Shown piece by piece: positions 14,161-25,884 of a DNA stretch of 64,000 nucleotides. The position numbers were made by a program, and so were the translations under genes. The stretch comes from Welwitschia mirabilis. Lineage: Eukaryota; Gnetophyta; Gnetopsida; Welwitschiales. The DNA lies in NCBI GenBank assembly GCA_051453625.1, contig JBOZIK010000001.1, forward strand, positions 166,686,486-166,750,485, in the 5' to 3' direction. A model generated the notes under the pieces. That model was not told the origin of the DNA and did not search any database. It saw nothing but the letters and a program-made list of their open reading frames with translations. Each line of letters starts with the position of its first letter. Within the stretch, counting starts at the first letter, position 1.

Positions 14161-15034
14161 TTTAACATCCATATTTACTTTTGAAATCAATTTAATTAGA
14201 TTAGTATTAATAAATCTACTCAGGAACACAAAGTCTATAGACTCTTTATAAACTTCATACGACCATTAATTATATCCCATAAATGCTTGTAAAATTCAAC
14301 AAAAAGATTGTTTAGTTTAGAAACCTTACCATTATTTCTATCATAGAATTCATAATTTCTCAAAACTCAAATGTTAATGCAAAAGAAAGAAAAAAAAAAG
14401 GATGAAATGGATAAGGATTTTGGCCTTTGAGTTCTTACTAAATTAAGTTTTTACAATAAGGCTAGGATTATGACTAAAAAGTTCCATGAATTGTTGGGAG
14501 AATATATCTACAATTTTAAAAGGTTGTATGAATTTTTCATTATTATATTGAATAACAAAAATAGTCTAAGTTAAGGAAGAACTGAATTTTAAATTAAAAA
14601 AAAAAAGAATTTAGAAGAATTATTACCATCATAAAGATAGCACAACTAATACCAAGGGCAATGAGCATGAGCCCATTGAGCTTGCATGTGTTGAATTTAC
14701 ATAAACACATTAAGTTTAGATTCTTAAAAAACAACATTAAAGGGATTCCTTTTAAGAGCTACACTAATGGATTTGGATTTCTCAAACTAGTAAGAGCCTC
14801 TTTTTTGAAGCAAATATCTATCATTCTACTAAGTTTCCTTATGAAAATTGATGTTCTATAATAATTTTCTCTTCATCAAAAGCACCAACTCATACCATTA
14901 TTGGGTAAGTCAGCCACAAACTAGAGACAACCAATGAGAGATAAGATAGAGTTATAATGAAGAAATGTGGTATTGAAAACAAAATTTCAATCTTAAAAAG
15001 GGGTAGCATCAAAATTCTGAAGTCTTGCAATTAC

Positions 15035-15189
15035 GGAAAAATGATCAAAAAGATGTAATTAGCATCAAGTTAGCTCCTCTTAACCTATGTACAAATTTGA
15101 AAAGCATGTTTATGGAAAAATGATCAAAAAGATGTAATTAGCATCAAGTTAGCTCCTCTTAACCTATGTACAAATTTGAAAAGCATGTT
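15035..15189. repeat. 76 bp tandem duplication (period 79)
   Basis: Positions 15035-15110 and 15114-15189 read identically and are separated by three bases. Perfect identity in a decayed neighbourhood means the duplication is recent or is an assembly product. Confidence 0.85.
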
Positions 15190-18100
15190 GAATAATAAGT
15201 GCTTTTTCTTGAAAGTCAAATTAATCATTAGATATAAAACCGTCATGCTTGAAAACAATGTGACATCTTCATTTCCATAAGAAATAAAAAATACAAGGGT
15301 GAATGAAAGTCTGTAAAAACTTCTTAGGAGGCTAGATGATAAGGATATCTCCCAATAAGACATCTTTCTAGTGTAGTTCAATCCTCTAAAGGGTATGATA
15401 TTTTCACATTCAAGCATTGTGAGTAGATTTGCAGTGATGAAAAATATGCTAAAAGTTTTTATTATAGTGAGCAAAGGGGATAATTTTATTGTATAAATGC
15501 AATAAATATTAAATGCTTTCTAAAATGTAGACCTAAATGAAGAATGTAATAAAGAATGAATGAACTTTGGAATTGCAAGAAGTTTCAAAAGGTATTTAAC
15601 TTTACAAATTTAGTTGACTTTTGATTGATTAACATTTTATTTTCTATTACATATAGAAGTGACCACTCCTTCCACTATCTTAAAGACCTAAGATTATTTT
15701 GACTAAGAAGGAAGAAAGGTAAAATCATCAAGTCAATTTTCAAATATACCATCATTTTATTAAACAATAGTGATATTACTATTGATGAATTACATAATCT
15801 TTTAAAAATAAAAATACTTTATAAGTGTGGAATCATAAAAAGTTTGAAATTTTTTTAATGAAATCCAGTGGTGATTTATTTGAACATAGCTAAGAGAAAT
15901 GCCATCTTTCTAAGTAATCTAGTTTTAAGATTTGAATATTTCAATCTAAAATGATTTTCATCTCGAGGTAACTACCAACCACTATTCTTATAAATAAATC
16001 TTGATTAATGATCAATTTTCTCTAGTTATTAAAGAATGGATTATCTACCAAGCTTTTCAAGTACTTTTTAATGCATGAAGACCATTACCTTGTATCTTGA
16101 AAGGAGTTAGATGCTAACTAATTAAATGTAAGTTTTGCTAGAAGTTATGGTTCTTAGGATAACCATTTTCAAATGTAGAGTAAATGGATCCATGATGGTA
16201 TTTTAACTATAAGAGTAGTGAAAGATTCATCTAGTACCTAAACACTTTTCTTGCAAAAAATAGTTCATTAAACCAAGATCATCTTGTTCTTAGGGTAGGA
16301 TATAATATGATCATGCAACCTCACTAAAACAGGTTTTATTAATTCTCAAAAATCCTCATAAACTTGTAGCTTATTTAGTTTTACTTTTTTAATAGCACCA
16401 TCCAAATTTAGCTACTTCTTAGATCCAAACTATGTGAACCCTTCCTCATCTGCAACTGGTTGCTCGGAAATTTAAGGATGTTCCTTTGGCTTCTGTGAAA
16501 TAGTTTGTCTCATCATTAGAAATATTTACTATTAAAGTCTTCCCATTCTAACCCTTTTAAACACTAGATATAGGAAGTATGAGAACATTTTTACATGATG
16601 GCAAGCTTGTCTAATAATCAACCAAGAACTTGTAGAAGAATTCAATTAGTTATTCTCAAAATTATGTTCTACTTTTTTGTCTTGTAAAAATGAATTACAT
16701 TAAGAGGATTCCTGACCCTTTTGGTGATAATAGTTACAAGAGTTAGGAAAATCATACTCTAGAGCCTTTTGTGATAAAATGGTTCCTTCAAGATCAAAGA
16801 AGATTACCTTGTAGAAAGTTTAATCTCCATAACAAAATAGTTATAAATATCATTTGGTGTAAAAGAATATTCTTATGAAGAGCATTCGGGAGGAAACTAA
16901 AAATCTCATGTTTAAAGTGTTAAAATTCAAAGGAATATTTGGAATTTTCCAAAAACATGGGAAAAAATATGTAAAGGATCATTAATGTAGAAATTATGCT
17001 ACCATTTATGAGTGGTAAGAATCACAATGGTGAATAAAGAAATAAATCCTTAACAATTGATCCTAGAAAGGTAACCAAAAATCTGATGAAAACATATCTT
17101 TAGGTGTAGTCAAAAGCATATTTTCAAATAGATCATTAAGTAAAATAAAGTTAATAATGATACTAGTACCTAGTTTTCTTATTTTGAAATCAACCTACTT
17201 TGTTCTTTGGGAGCCATACTCCAAGAAAAAAGGGTTCATAGCAATTGCAACAATGTTAGTGGTAGAAGTTTCACCATGCGCATTCTTGCTAAAGAAATTT
17301 AATTGGTTTCTGGCAGAAATGTCAAGGGGTTAATTAGAGGATGCCTTAAGTGATCAATCACCTACGATAGCAAAATTAGAAATATGTTTGCATTTAAATA
17401 AGATTTAATAAATTTCACTTATAATGTTAAATTGAATTCCAATTTACCCTTAAAGAGAAAATTTTAATAGATTCACCATTTAAGTTTAGTTTTAAAAAAA
17501 ATTCATATTCAATGTTAGTTTACAACTTTAAAAAGTGATCATTTTCGTATGTGAACCCTTGTAAGAATGATGTGATTAGAAGATGAGAGTGATCTACTAA
17601 TAAATGTGATCAACAAGAATAATCCAAGTTCAAGTAAATTTAGGATATCATATGGATTTATTAGAAAGACATGACAAATCAACGTGTNNNNNNNNNNAAT
17701 GATGATCCTGAAGATGCACATAAAGGTTAAGGTTTTTAATATCATTTAACGCCTTGAGGGACTAGGATCATGAAAATGGAAAGAGATTAAAGTGACCACT
17801 AAAATGTAAAGCCTAAAGAGATAAGATGACACGAAGGAAGATATTAAGAGTAATAAGTAAATAGATTCATGTGGTGTTAGCAATGTGAAAGACCCATCAA
17901 AAGAGATTATTGTTTAAGATCTCTAGACCAAGAGAAGTTATGTTATGAGGAAGGGCAACCTAAGCAAAAGAAGAGTAGTAAAAGATAAGGAAGATAGTGA
18001 ATGATAATGAGAACAAAGCAAGAGTAAAGTAGAGGATAAGAGGTAGAAGCAAGGAATGGTGATGCAACCATCAAAAGGCAAATGAGAATAACAAAAACAG

Positions 18101-18335
18101 CCTATGATAAGATAAAGTGGTCACTTTATAAAGATGATAATCTTTTAAGTTAATCAAACTTATTTTTAATCAAGAACAACGAAGGTCAAGAAAGGGAGAG
18201 AGTGAAGATAAACCTTATGTTTTTGAATTATGTTTCAAACTAGACTGAAGCATGTAGCAGTAAAAGAGTAAATAAATTTAGAATTATGAATGTATAAAAC
18301 CACAACATTTTTTTTCAAAAATAAAAGACAAACAT
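15190..18335. other. AT-rich DNA, possibly LINE 5' part; no gene called
   Basis: Purine-rich stretches at 17.7-18.1 kb and scattered minus-strand frames at 15124-15474 could be the upstream part of the LINE, but no motif was clear. A 10-base N gap lies at 17688-17697. Confidence 0.3.
17688..17697. other. Assembly gap, 10 N
   Basis: Run of ten N. Confidence 1.
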
Positions 18336-18780
18336 TTAGCATTTTGACAAAGCAGACTCCACAAGAGGGATACTTTCAATATCGTCAGCTTCATAATGTA
18401 TGATGAAATTGCTCCCTGCTGCACAGATAACAATGAATGGTGATTTTTGTGGAATCCGACTACAATGCTGAAAAACAAAGCTAAAAGCTCAAAATATTTC
18501 ACAAGGAAACAAGAACACTACCCAAAAACTCAGCGATTCTCTCTTACAAATAAGAAGCAGGAGTTGCAGAGAACTACAAGTCAAGCCTGTAATGTATGTA
18601 CAGTCTAGCTAAGAGGGCGGACTGATCAGACAACAGATTCAGTGCTTGGATTCTCACCTCAGAAACATCTGCTATGTTCTTCCTTTGGCGTCCTTCAGGA
18701 AACTGAGGTTGTAGAGTGGGAGAAGGTGGAGGACGGTCAGAAAGCTGAGCTAAATCTGCAGAGTTTCCATTGTCCGCAAT
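18336..18780 (-). CDS. Small two-exon reading frame, unknown function, ATG lost
   Basis: On the minus strand an open block at 18780-18658 ends at a good donor (GAG/GTGAGA). The next block, 18467-18336, begins after a pyrimidine-rich acceptor (TTTGTTTTTCAG) and ends in TAA. Splicing removes 190 bases and keeps the frame (phase 0), giving 84 residues. The N-terminal half is proline-rich and polar (ADNGNSADLAQLSD, then RPPPSPTLQPQFPEG and a basic RQRK). The C-terminal half is compact and hydrophobic/acidic (SPFIVICAAGSNFIIHYEA, then DDIESIPLVESALSKC). The codon where ATG would be expected reads ATT (18778-18780), with an in-frame stop upstream, so this is either a pseudogene or a gene with an unseen 5' exon. 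A GTAAGT at about 18785-18790 could be another donor. The region is less AT-rich than its surroundings. I do not recognise the family. Confidence 0.4.
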
Positions 18781-20940
18781 TACTTACCGCTATGTGAGAC
18801 GATGGCGCTGTGACTCCACTCCCAACGTGGTCTGCCAAATTAAGCCAACGCCGAAACTGTGGATCCCAGATTGGCCGTAGCGTTGATAGTCGATGGCAGT
18901 CCTCACATATTATTTAATATTTTTATCTCGAACAAGTTGCAGTAATTCACACACTACTACAAAAGAAACCCTGTCAATTTAAACTTAATACTTTTTTAAT
19001 GTCAAAAGATTTTCTTTTTAGAGAAAGAAATTCATAATTACGAAGTTACAATCGTAAAGTGACAGGCTTACTACTCAATTGTTAGGATTTTTCCAAGGAG
19101 ATGCTTGATGCTTTACTCAATATATGCTACTTCATAACTGGAACTATTACAATTGATATTAGTTTCGCTTACGTAATTAAATAATAGTTTATGATTAATC
19201 AATGTTGATTTATGTGGAGATAATAAATTAAAAAAAATATATATCCTTAACTTTATTGTACTGATATATGAAAATATGATCTACTACTTAATGTAAAGAT
19301 AAAATAACACCACCTTATGTTCAACATAAGTTGAATACATTTTTACAAAAATATGTGTTATCTAAACTAGCGCATAGTAACAACATCAATGAGACCACAT
19401 TCATTTATAAAATTCCATTTTTCATGAATGAATAAAGCATATTCATAAAAGATACCACTTTCTAGAAGTATATTCAAAAGACTTTATTGAATCAGTATGA
19501 ATAAATACACAAGAACAAGTCGTAAACATTTAAGGAGAAAAAAAGGCCTTTTAGTATTATTTCATCTAGGAGATGCTTAGAACTGCTTAGATCAATCAAT
19601 TAAGATGTTGAGGAGAAGTGCTCAAAAGATAGTTCTTATCTTGTACTAAAATAAAATCATTAGTCGCCCATAAAACTAGAATAAAATTAAACAAACTAAA
19701 ACCAACACTACTTTAAGATAAAACCACAAGTCATAATGATCCCTTGATTATTTTGTCTTATTAATTAATAATTATTCAAGAGTATAATTCATATACAAAT
19801 AGGCTTTTTTTTTTTTAACTTTCATTGGCTAATAGATCAATTACATAGGAGAGGGGTTCCTACCCAAATTTTAAAGAAAGAAGTCGTTCTTCACATTTTA
19901 AATAAATCTAGTAGGCAAAGTAGGAAGAATTATTCTAAAACATCTGACCCAAAAAAGAAACAAGTTTTAACCTAAGAGATATAGGAAAGTATTATTCAAT
20001 AATATTGCTATAAATTCGAGTATTTTTAAGCTTTCATATTTCAAATAGAAATAAACTTCTTACATCATGCCGTAAAGTTTGTATTCTATTTGAACTAAGA
20101 ACTCCACTCCAATAAATCCTATGAAGTGTGATCCCAACCAAAACTTCTTCAAAGCCAATTCCAACTTGAAGCTACAACTTTGTAGTTCTAGAAGGTATGT
20201 AAGAACATTTCTTCTATATTATAATAAAGACACTGAGGATTATTAATACCCAAATGATGAAGATAAATACCTAAAGGAAGATCTTGCTTATGAAAACACC
20301 ACATGAAATAGCAATGTTAGGGCACTTGGATTTTCTATGCTACTGCATTTACTTTTTTTCAATAATGGATTATCAAAAGTTAAATTCCACATATTAGATA
20401 ATTTGGATAACTTCAATTCCAAGGTAAATAAGCAATGTATCCAATCTTACAAGAGTAGTCATTAACATGCTTATTTTGAGGTAGCACCAATCATTCATTA
20501 CGTCAGAATGAAAAACATTCTCACAAACTAAAGAGAGAAAACCAATGAAAGTCTAATACCTATTCTACAAGAAAATTGAAGACAAGCTGAAGGCATTTTT
20601 GTATAGCTAAACCTTAGTTGTTGGATGTGTGAACTATTATTTAAGAATTATTAATTTGGAAGAAGAAGATTTAGTTATTTTTTTCATTTCTACATTGATG
20701 ATAATATATTACATTTCTTAACACTTTCAATTCTAAAAATCTATAATAGAACTATCAAACTCTTATAATCCAATTTTCCCTCCACTTTAATTTCGTACTT
20801 TCTTATTGTCATTGTATGTTGTCTTAATGTTCTCAATTATGAGCTATTTTGTTGTGACATTTGAGATGCTACTAAAGTCAATGGGTGGGCACTACATGCT
20901 ATGTTGTGAGTTTAATTATTATAATCCATCAATTAAGCAA
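18781..20940. other. GC-richer upstream segment, then AT-rich DNA
   Basis: Positions 18781-18910 share the higher GC content of the small gene and may be its leader or promoter. From 18911 on the sequence is AT-rich with no recognised feature. Confidence 0.3.
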
Positions 20941-21810
20941 ATGGAATGGTAGTCCAACTAGTAAGACATGTGTCCTATGTTTAGTAGGTTATGAGTTTGA
21001 ACTTTTGGATACACTTCTTGGCCTATTATGAGGCTCTTGATGCAATTAAAATCGTTCATTTAAGTGATAGTGGTGGTTGTACTTCTAGGAAAGATATGGT
21101 TACTAAACTTCCGAGTTTGAGATCCTTCCACCACCACAAATCCTGCTTGCCTGCTAAATCCACCAATTAAATGGTTAATAAAGGTCATAAATAACCTTTG
21201 TTTTTCCCCGATACTATGAAGATCTAGGGAATAGAAGTGAAGATATTATTGCTAGTAAGACAACTAGTAGTCAAAGGTATCTTTAGATGAATTATTAGTG
21301 GAGAATGTTGCAATGGCTACTGAGTTGATCTATAGTCTATACATAGATGCTAACAAAGTCTTTTACTTGGAAGGGTAATATCCCTTCCTATGGACAAGAG
21401 TTTCTAGTAATTTGTTAACTCTTCATGATTACAAGATTAAGAGCATTAACTTCTATTTACTTTTATTAATTCAAACAGGGGTGATAAAATGAATGTTTAA
21501 GCATTGCATTAGATTTTATGAGTTGGATTATTCGAATCCGTTAGTTAAATGATTAGTAAAAGATACCTTGGTATTTTCTTTATAATATGAATATGTGGGA
21601 GATGGTAGTGGAGATGCTATGTTTAGTTAAGATAGTTAGATATATCAATAGAGGATATTGGAGATTCATTGAACTATGCTAACATAGTCTTTTACTTAAA
21701 AGATAATATCATCCTTAAGGATAAGAAGTTCTAATAAAATGTTACATTTTCATGACTATATTAATAAGAGAACTAACTTGTATTTGTTCTCCAAATAATG
21801 GTTGATGATG
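20941..21810 (+). repeat. Two diverged direct copies of a SINE/LINE-tail-like module
   Basis: Two blocks, about 21140-21470 and 21515-21800, share a run of matching phrases in the same order: a CCAATTAAATGGTTAATAAAG-type block, then GCTAACAAAGTCTTTTACTT, then AAGAGTTTCTAGTAATTTG, then a TTCATGA-TACAAGATTAAGAG block. Just upstream, GGTTATGAGTTTGAAC (about 20988) resembles a tRNA-type B box, as in plant SINEs. No poly-A tail or target duplication was found. The repeat is seen directly; the SINE interpretation is a guess. Confidence 0.35.
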
Positions 21811-23165
21811 AAGTAAACATCTAGATAATAATTCAAAGTTTATAATTTAAAAGCTTGTCATCTTAACCAACATAGATACAATAAACTATAGTTTTTATGT
21901 TTTTACCTCTCTTATTTCATTCTTAACAATATTAGTCATGAACTATACCCTAAACACTATATAAATTCGTTTCATATATTGCATTAACTATAATGGTATA
22001 TCATAACTAACATTGACTAAAAAATTATTGCATTTACATTCTAATTAACATATGTTTTCTCAATTTTGTAGATAATTGATGTTTACTTCATTAATAAGAT
22101 ATGCATCTTTTCCTAATAAAGGATCCCTACTATAATAATTCTTATCCTTCAAATCCTTCATGTGTTTATTACTTGTGCAAAATGTGAGAAGAGATTTATC
22201 ATATTACAATTTATTTTGTTATGTAATTTTTTTAAGTAAAAGAGGTGTTCTATTATTTCATTTTTCATATCGTACAACAAAAATCCAATCTAGCCAAATT
22301 TGTTGAAATCATGCTTTTGCACCAAAAAAAAAAAAAGAAAAAGAAAAAAATAGCTAACTAAACATCCATGGTTTGACACCATTACTCACATTGTTTAGTT
22401 TAAGACTATAAATTCTTTTTCTCTAAAATACTAACCTTATAGAAAAATCATATCTTTAAAGAAACATGCATTGCATACATCTTGTTATTAAATTAATTAC
22501 AAAATAAAGCTTAAACCACATATATGCAAGATTTGCAATGTGCCATTGAAATTGGGGAGTATAGGGGATTTGTTGATGGAAAATTTACACTAGAATATTT
22601 AATTGAACATGAGCTCAAATAGGTAAATGAGGATCTTCATTCGTCCTCCCATGGCACAGTAAAAGCTTTGGATATCTCATTGCCTTTGTCTACTTATAGC
22701 ACAATCCTCTAAAAATTTGATTGGAGAAATATATTCCAAATTGTTAACTACATTGGACACTAGTCTAATTTGTCTATCTATGTTTATCATGACAATTTTT
22801 TATTGATTTTTCAATTTCCATAGGATCTCAATAAAATATGAAGGAAATGCATTTGACTTTGCTTATTCAAGATAATTAACCAGACAACCTTAGTAAGTTC
22901 TATTAAAAGGGTTATAATAACAACCTTTCCCCTATCTATTAGCTTTTACAATTTTTCAATGTCACAAGGTCTTAAAAAAATGATACCTTTTTTTTTCAAG
23001 GTGTCTTCTAAAAAGGAGATGTTTACGTAAAATAAAATATAACCCATTTTTATGTTTTCACATAACCTATAAAAGAAATTATGCAAAAATGATGTCTTGT
23101 AAGAAGTTTTTTCAAGATGCAAAAAATAACATTGTTCACACAAACTTTCAAAGCTGTCTTTTTTT
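21811..23165. other. AT-rich DNA with an A-rich microsatellite
   Basis: Positions 22323-22350 are an A-rich simple repeat. Otherwise nothing was recognised. Confidence 0.35.
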
Positions 23166-23390
23166 TTCATTTTTTTTTTAACAAGTAAACGCCTTTTTCA
23201 TTAAAGGGACATAAAAATGCGACAGAACAAATTCAAATACATAAGGCCAATCAATAAGGCATTTCAAAGCTTGCCCAACACTTGGGTAAAAAGAGAAAAT
23301 AACACTTTAGAGTGAACAAGTCAAGTGAAGCAAAGACTAACATTAGGCAAAAAGCTATACCATTTCTTCCCAAAACTTATACTAACAAGT
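23166..23390 (-). mobile_element. Probable LINE 3' end with poly(A) tail
   Basis: On the minus strand, ordinary-looking 3' untranslated sequence ends in CCCTTTAATGAAAAAGGCG, then TTTACTTGTTAAAAAAAAAA at about 23171-23180. This is the usual look of plant L1-like 3' ends. No coding part was recognised upstream, so it would be a 5'-truncated copy. Confidence 0.35.
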
Positions 23391-23568
23391 TGTCTTTTAT
23401 ATTAGTTACATCTTATTATAACCATGTATTACATCATGCTTAATAGCAAGTCAATTTTGTTATTAATCATAGTTAGAGAACATATTATAAACTTATCACT
23501 TGTGTTTGACAACCTATGACATGCATAGGTAGTTAATGGATTTGGAGGAGAACTATGCAAGCTTAGAT

Positions 23569-23674
23569 CATTTGTCCTATAAGGATTGCAAATCCTTGTT
23601 TTGATAGCAAAGTGACAAACCATTTGTCCTATAAGGATTGCAAATCCTTGTCTTGATAGCAAAAAGTGACAAAT
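23569..23674. repeat. 52 bp tandem duplication
   Basis: CATTTGTCCTATAAGGATTG starts at 23569 and again at 23621. The two units are nearly identical and each holds an imperfect palindrome around GGATTGCAAATCC. Confidence 0.8.
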
Positions 23675-24215
23675 GTCCAGCATTTCTCTAGCATTTCATT
23701 CATAGCAAGATTTTAAATCCACAACATGCTAAAAACAAAACCCTTGTCTTAATCACTTGAGTAATAAGAAGCCTCCAACCCACAACCCACTAGAAACAAA
23801 ACCCATATCCTAATCACTTAAGTAATGAGGCTTCCAACTTGGCTCTCTTGACCTTGAGATAGAGCTTTTTAGGCTAATTTTCTTATTACAAATTATTAAG
23901 AAAATGATATCACAATGAAGAGTACTGGAGAATATGCATTCTTTATCGACCGCCTTCAACAAGCTCCCAAAGTTGAGTTACCATGAGAGACTATGAAAAA
24001 CAAGTAAGCTACGCTACATTAGACATGCCGTTATGATGAGCTAAAAAAAGACTCAAACAAATGAGACTATGAAAGCTTTAGATTCACCACTAATTCACTC
24101 AGTGATTTAGATTTGAAACTGAAACCTTCACCATCTTAATGTATTTATAGGTTTTTTAGTAACCTGTAAGGATACTTGATAAATGGGTAGGGTTTTGATA
24201 AGGTTATCATGCTAA
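23675..24215. other. AT-rich DNA downstream of the LRR gene
   Basis: No gene was recognised. A repeated phrase about 60 bases apart (AAACAAAACCC..TAATCACTT.AGTAAT near 23735 and 23798) is the only structure seen. Confidence 0.3.
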
Positions 24216-24470
24216 TTTTTTTTTTTTTTTACAAAGCAATTGAAAATTTTGGAAAAGAAAAAGGAGGGCCTCACACGAGAAGCAGTTGAACAAAAGCGAG
24301 AAAGACGGAGGCACTGACTAAACTACGAAGTTTATAAAATTTATGAAAATCACTGTACACAAAACCATCATGACATGACATCATAATCCTTCCCAAATCC
24401 TATCCCATTCCTCGTTAACTAAAATGTTAACGTCAATTAACGGAAACAGAAAACCACCCACCGATCACCG
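24216..24470 (-). other. Probable 3' untranslated region of the LRR gene, ending in an A15 tract
   Basis: This follows the LRR stop codon on the minus strand. It includes an AT-rich ATAAATTTTATAAAC region (about 24322-24340) that could serve as a near-upstream polyadenylation element. At 24216-24230 there are 15 consecutive T on the plus strand, that is A15 on the gene strand. The limit of the transcript is inferred. Confidence 0.35.
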
Positions 24471-25712
24471 TCACGGTGACTGCCTCCTGTCGATGGAGAA
24501 TGACCGGCAAACGTCCACGGTCTTTTGCTGCGCGCCCTGGCAAACCGCCAACGATGGCGGGCAATTGTAAAAACAGTTATCCGCCACGCTGACGTTAACG
24601 TCACCAGGCAAACCCCTCTTAAACGCCACCGGAATTTCGCCGAACAGGTAATTGCCGCTCAGAAGGAGCCTCGAGAACGGAGTCAGCCCGGGCCGAGTGT
24701 ACTGATACGGGATAGCGCCGGTAAACAGGTTGTCCGACAGAGAAAGCGACGACAGGCGCGGCATCGAGCCCATGAACACCGGCAGCGGGCCTCTCAGCCG
24801 GTTGTGGCTCAGATCGACGGCGATCAGCATGCTGTTGTTGCCATATAACAGCGGGACGTGGATTCTACTGAAGCGGTTGTGCGCAAGTGTCAGTTGCTCA
24901 AGCGCCGGGTGCTCAAAAAGGCTCGACGGTAAAGCCCCCGAAAGATCATTCTCGCTCATGTCTAGCACTTGCAAGTACTTGAGCCCTGCCGGATCGGGTA
25001 AGTTTCCGGAAAAGCGATTCTTCCGAAGGCTGAGCTCCATAATGGCAGGAGGCAAGCCGCCAGTGAACGCGCCGAGGCGGTTGCCGCTGGCCTCCAGGAT
25101 ACGCAGTTCGCGCATGGCGGACATGTCGGGCAGCGGTCCGGTAAGGCCATTGTAGCCCAATTCGAGATCAGTAAGAACTTGCAGTTGGGCGATCTCGGCG
25201 GGAAGGCTGCCCGTGAGATTGTTGCCATCGAGCGAGAGGCGTTTGAGATTCGTGAGGCGGCCGAGCGTCGGGGGGATGGCGCCGGTGAGAGCGTTGTTGG
25301 AGAGCAGCAGGCTAGTGAGGGCCTTCAGATTCGCAAGAGAGGCGGGGATCGGACCATGGAAATTGTTGCTCGAGATATCAAGGAAGCGCAGCGCGGTGAG
25401 CCGGCCGAGACTGTCAGGGATAGTGCCGGCGTAGGTAGCGGAGTCGAGTGTGAGTTCGGTAACGCGGCGCTTTTCGTCATCGCAGCGGAGACCGCAGGTG
25501 AAATACGTGCTGAACGCAGATTCGCAGGGATCGAAGTTGACGTCCCACGTACCCAGGCACGAGCCCGCGGTTATTGTGTCCGGCTGCACCGTTGCCTTCA
25601 AGTCCATTAGGGCTTGCTTGTCGCCCGGATCCGTGCGGCCTTCGGCAAGTCCGGCACAGAGGACAGCCAAGAGGATGATCTGTGCCGCCATTGCGATCGC
25701 ATTGGCAGACAT
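24471..25712 (-). CDS. Secreted leucine-rich-repeat protein without kinase domain
   Basis: The 413-residue frame is uninterrupted and intronless. An N-terminal signal peptide (about 1-25, core IILLAVLCAGLAEG) is followed by an LRRNT-type cap with paired cysteines (C52, C63, C73, C77). About eleven plant-type extracellular repeats (LxxLxLSxNxLtGxIP) cover roughly residues 85-365. A cysteine-rich C-terminal cap (C380, C384, C391, C402) closes the fold. There is no membrane span and no kinase, so it should be secreted to the cell wall. Possible N-glycosylation sites are N165, N292 and N373. Known plant LRR proteins of this shape act as apoplastic or receptor-associated factors; its ligand cannot be told from sequence. 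Two starts are possible: the first ATG (25710-25712), and Met8 (25689-25691), which has the stronger plant context GCAATGGCG. The gene is far more GC-rich than its neighbourhood. Upstream lie a TATA box and ACGT-core sites. Confidence 0.93.
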   Translation of the reverse strand: MSANAIAMAAQIILLAVLCAGLAEGRTDPGDKQALMDLKATVQPDTITAGSCLGTWDVNFDPCESAFSTYFTCGLRCDDEKRRVTELTLDSATYAGTIPDSLGRLTALRFLDISSNNFHGPIPASLANLKALTSLLLSNNALTGAIPPTLGRLTNLKRLSLDGNNLTGSLPAEIAQLQVLTDLELGYNGLTGPLPDMSAMRELRILEASGNRLGAFTGGLPPAIMELSLRKNRFSGNLPDPAGLKYLQVLDMSENDLSGALPSSLFEHPALEQLTLAHNRFSRIHVPLLYGNNSMLIAVDLSHNRLRGPLPVFMGSMPRLSSLSLSDNLFTGAIPYQYTRPGLTPFSRLLLSGNYLFGEIPVAFKRGLPGDVNVSVADNCFYNCPPSLAVCQGAQQKTVDVCRSFSIDRRQSP

Positions 25713-25823
25713 TGATTGATGGTTGTCAGTGTGTGACCAGTGAGCGAGTAAGTGAGCCGATTTGAAATGCGAGAAGTGCAGAAAGGCTGAGGGTGGGGAG
25801 TGTGATGTTGTAAGAAGTGTTTG

Positions 25824-25832
25824 TATTTATAG
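25824..25832 (-). promoter_or_regulatory. TATA box of the LRR gene
   Basis: The minus strand reads CCCTATAAATAC here, 112-120 bases upstream of the first ATG. Transcription would start near 25795-25800, giving a leader of about 85 bases. This fits a normal plant promoter. Confidence 0.7.
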
Positions 25833-25878
25833 GGTGAAGTATGAGGCGATTTCAAATTGTGAAATGTTGAAGGGCTGA

Positions 25879-25884
25879 CACGTG
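25879..25884 (-). promoter_or_regulatory. G-box / ABRE-type element (CACGTG)
   Basis: The palindrome CACGTG lies about 50 bases upstream of the TATA box. On the gene strand it reads CACGTGTC, which contains the ABRE consensus ACGTGKC known to bind bZIP factors of the abscisic-acid response. Two further ACGT cores lie upstream: ACGTGG at 26098-26103 (plus strand) and TGACGTGG at 26311-26318 (minus strand). Response to ABA or stress is an inference. Confidence 0.5.

Noticed and set aside
23569-23674. Two spaced copies around an imperfect palindrome, considered as a CRISPR-like array
   Set aside because: Only two tandem units with no unique spacers in a plant nuclear sequence; it is a simple duplication.
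24525-25610. Several plus-strand frames of 70-143 codons opposite the LRR gene
   Set aside because: They are shadows of the GC-rich LRR coding strand and show no domain of their own.
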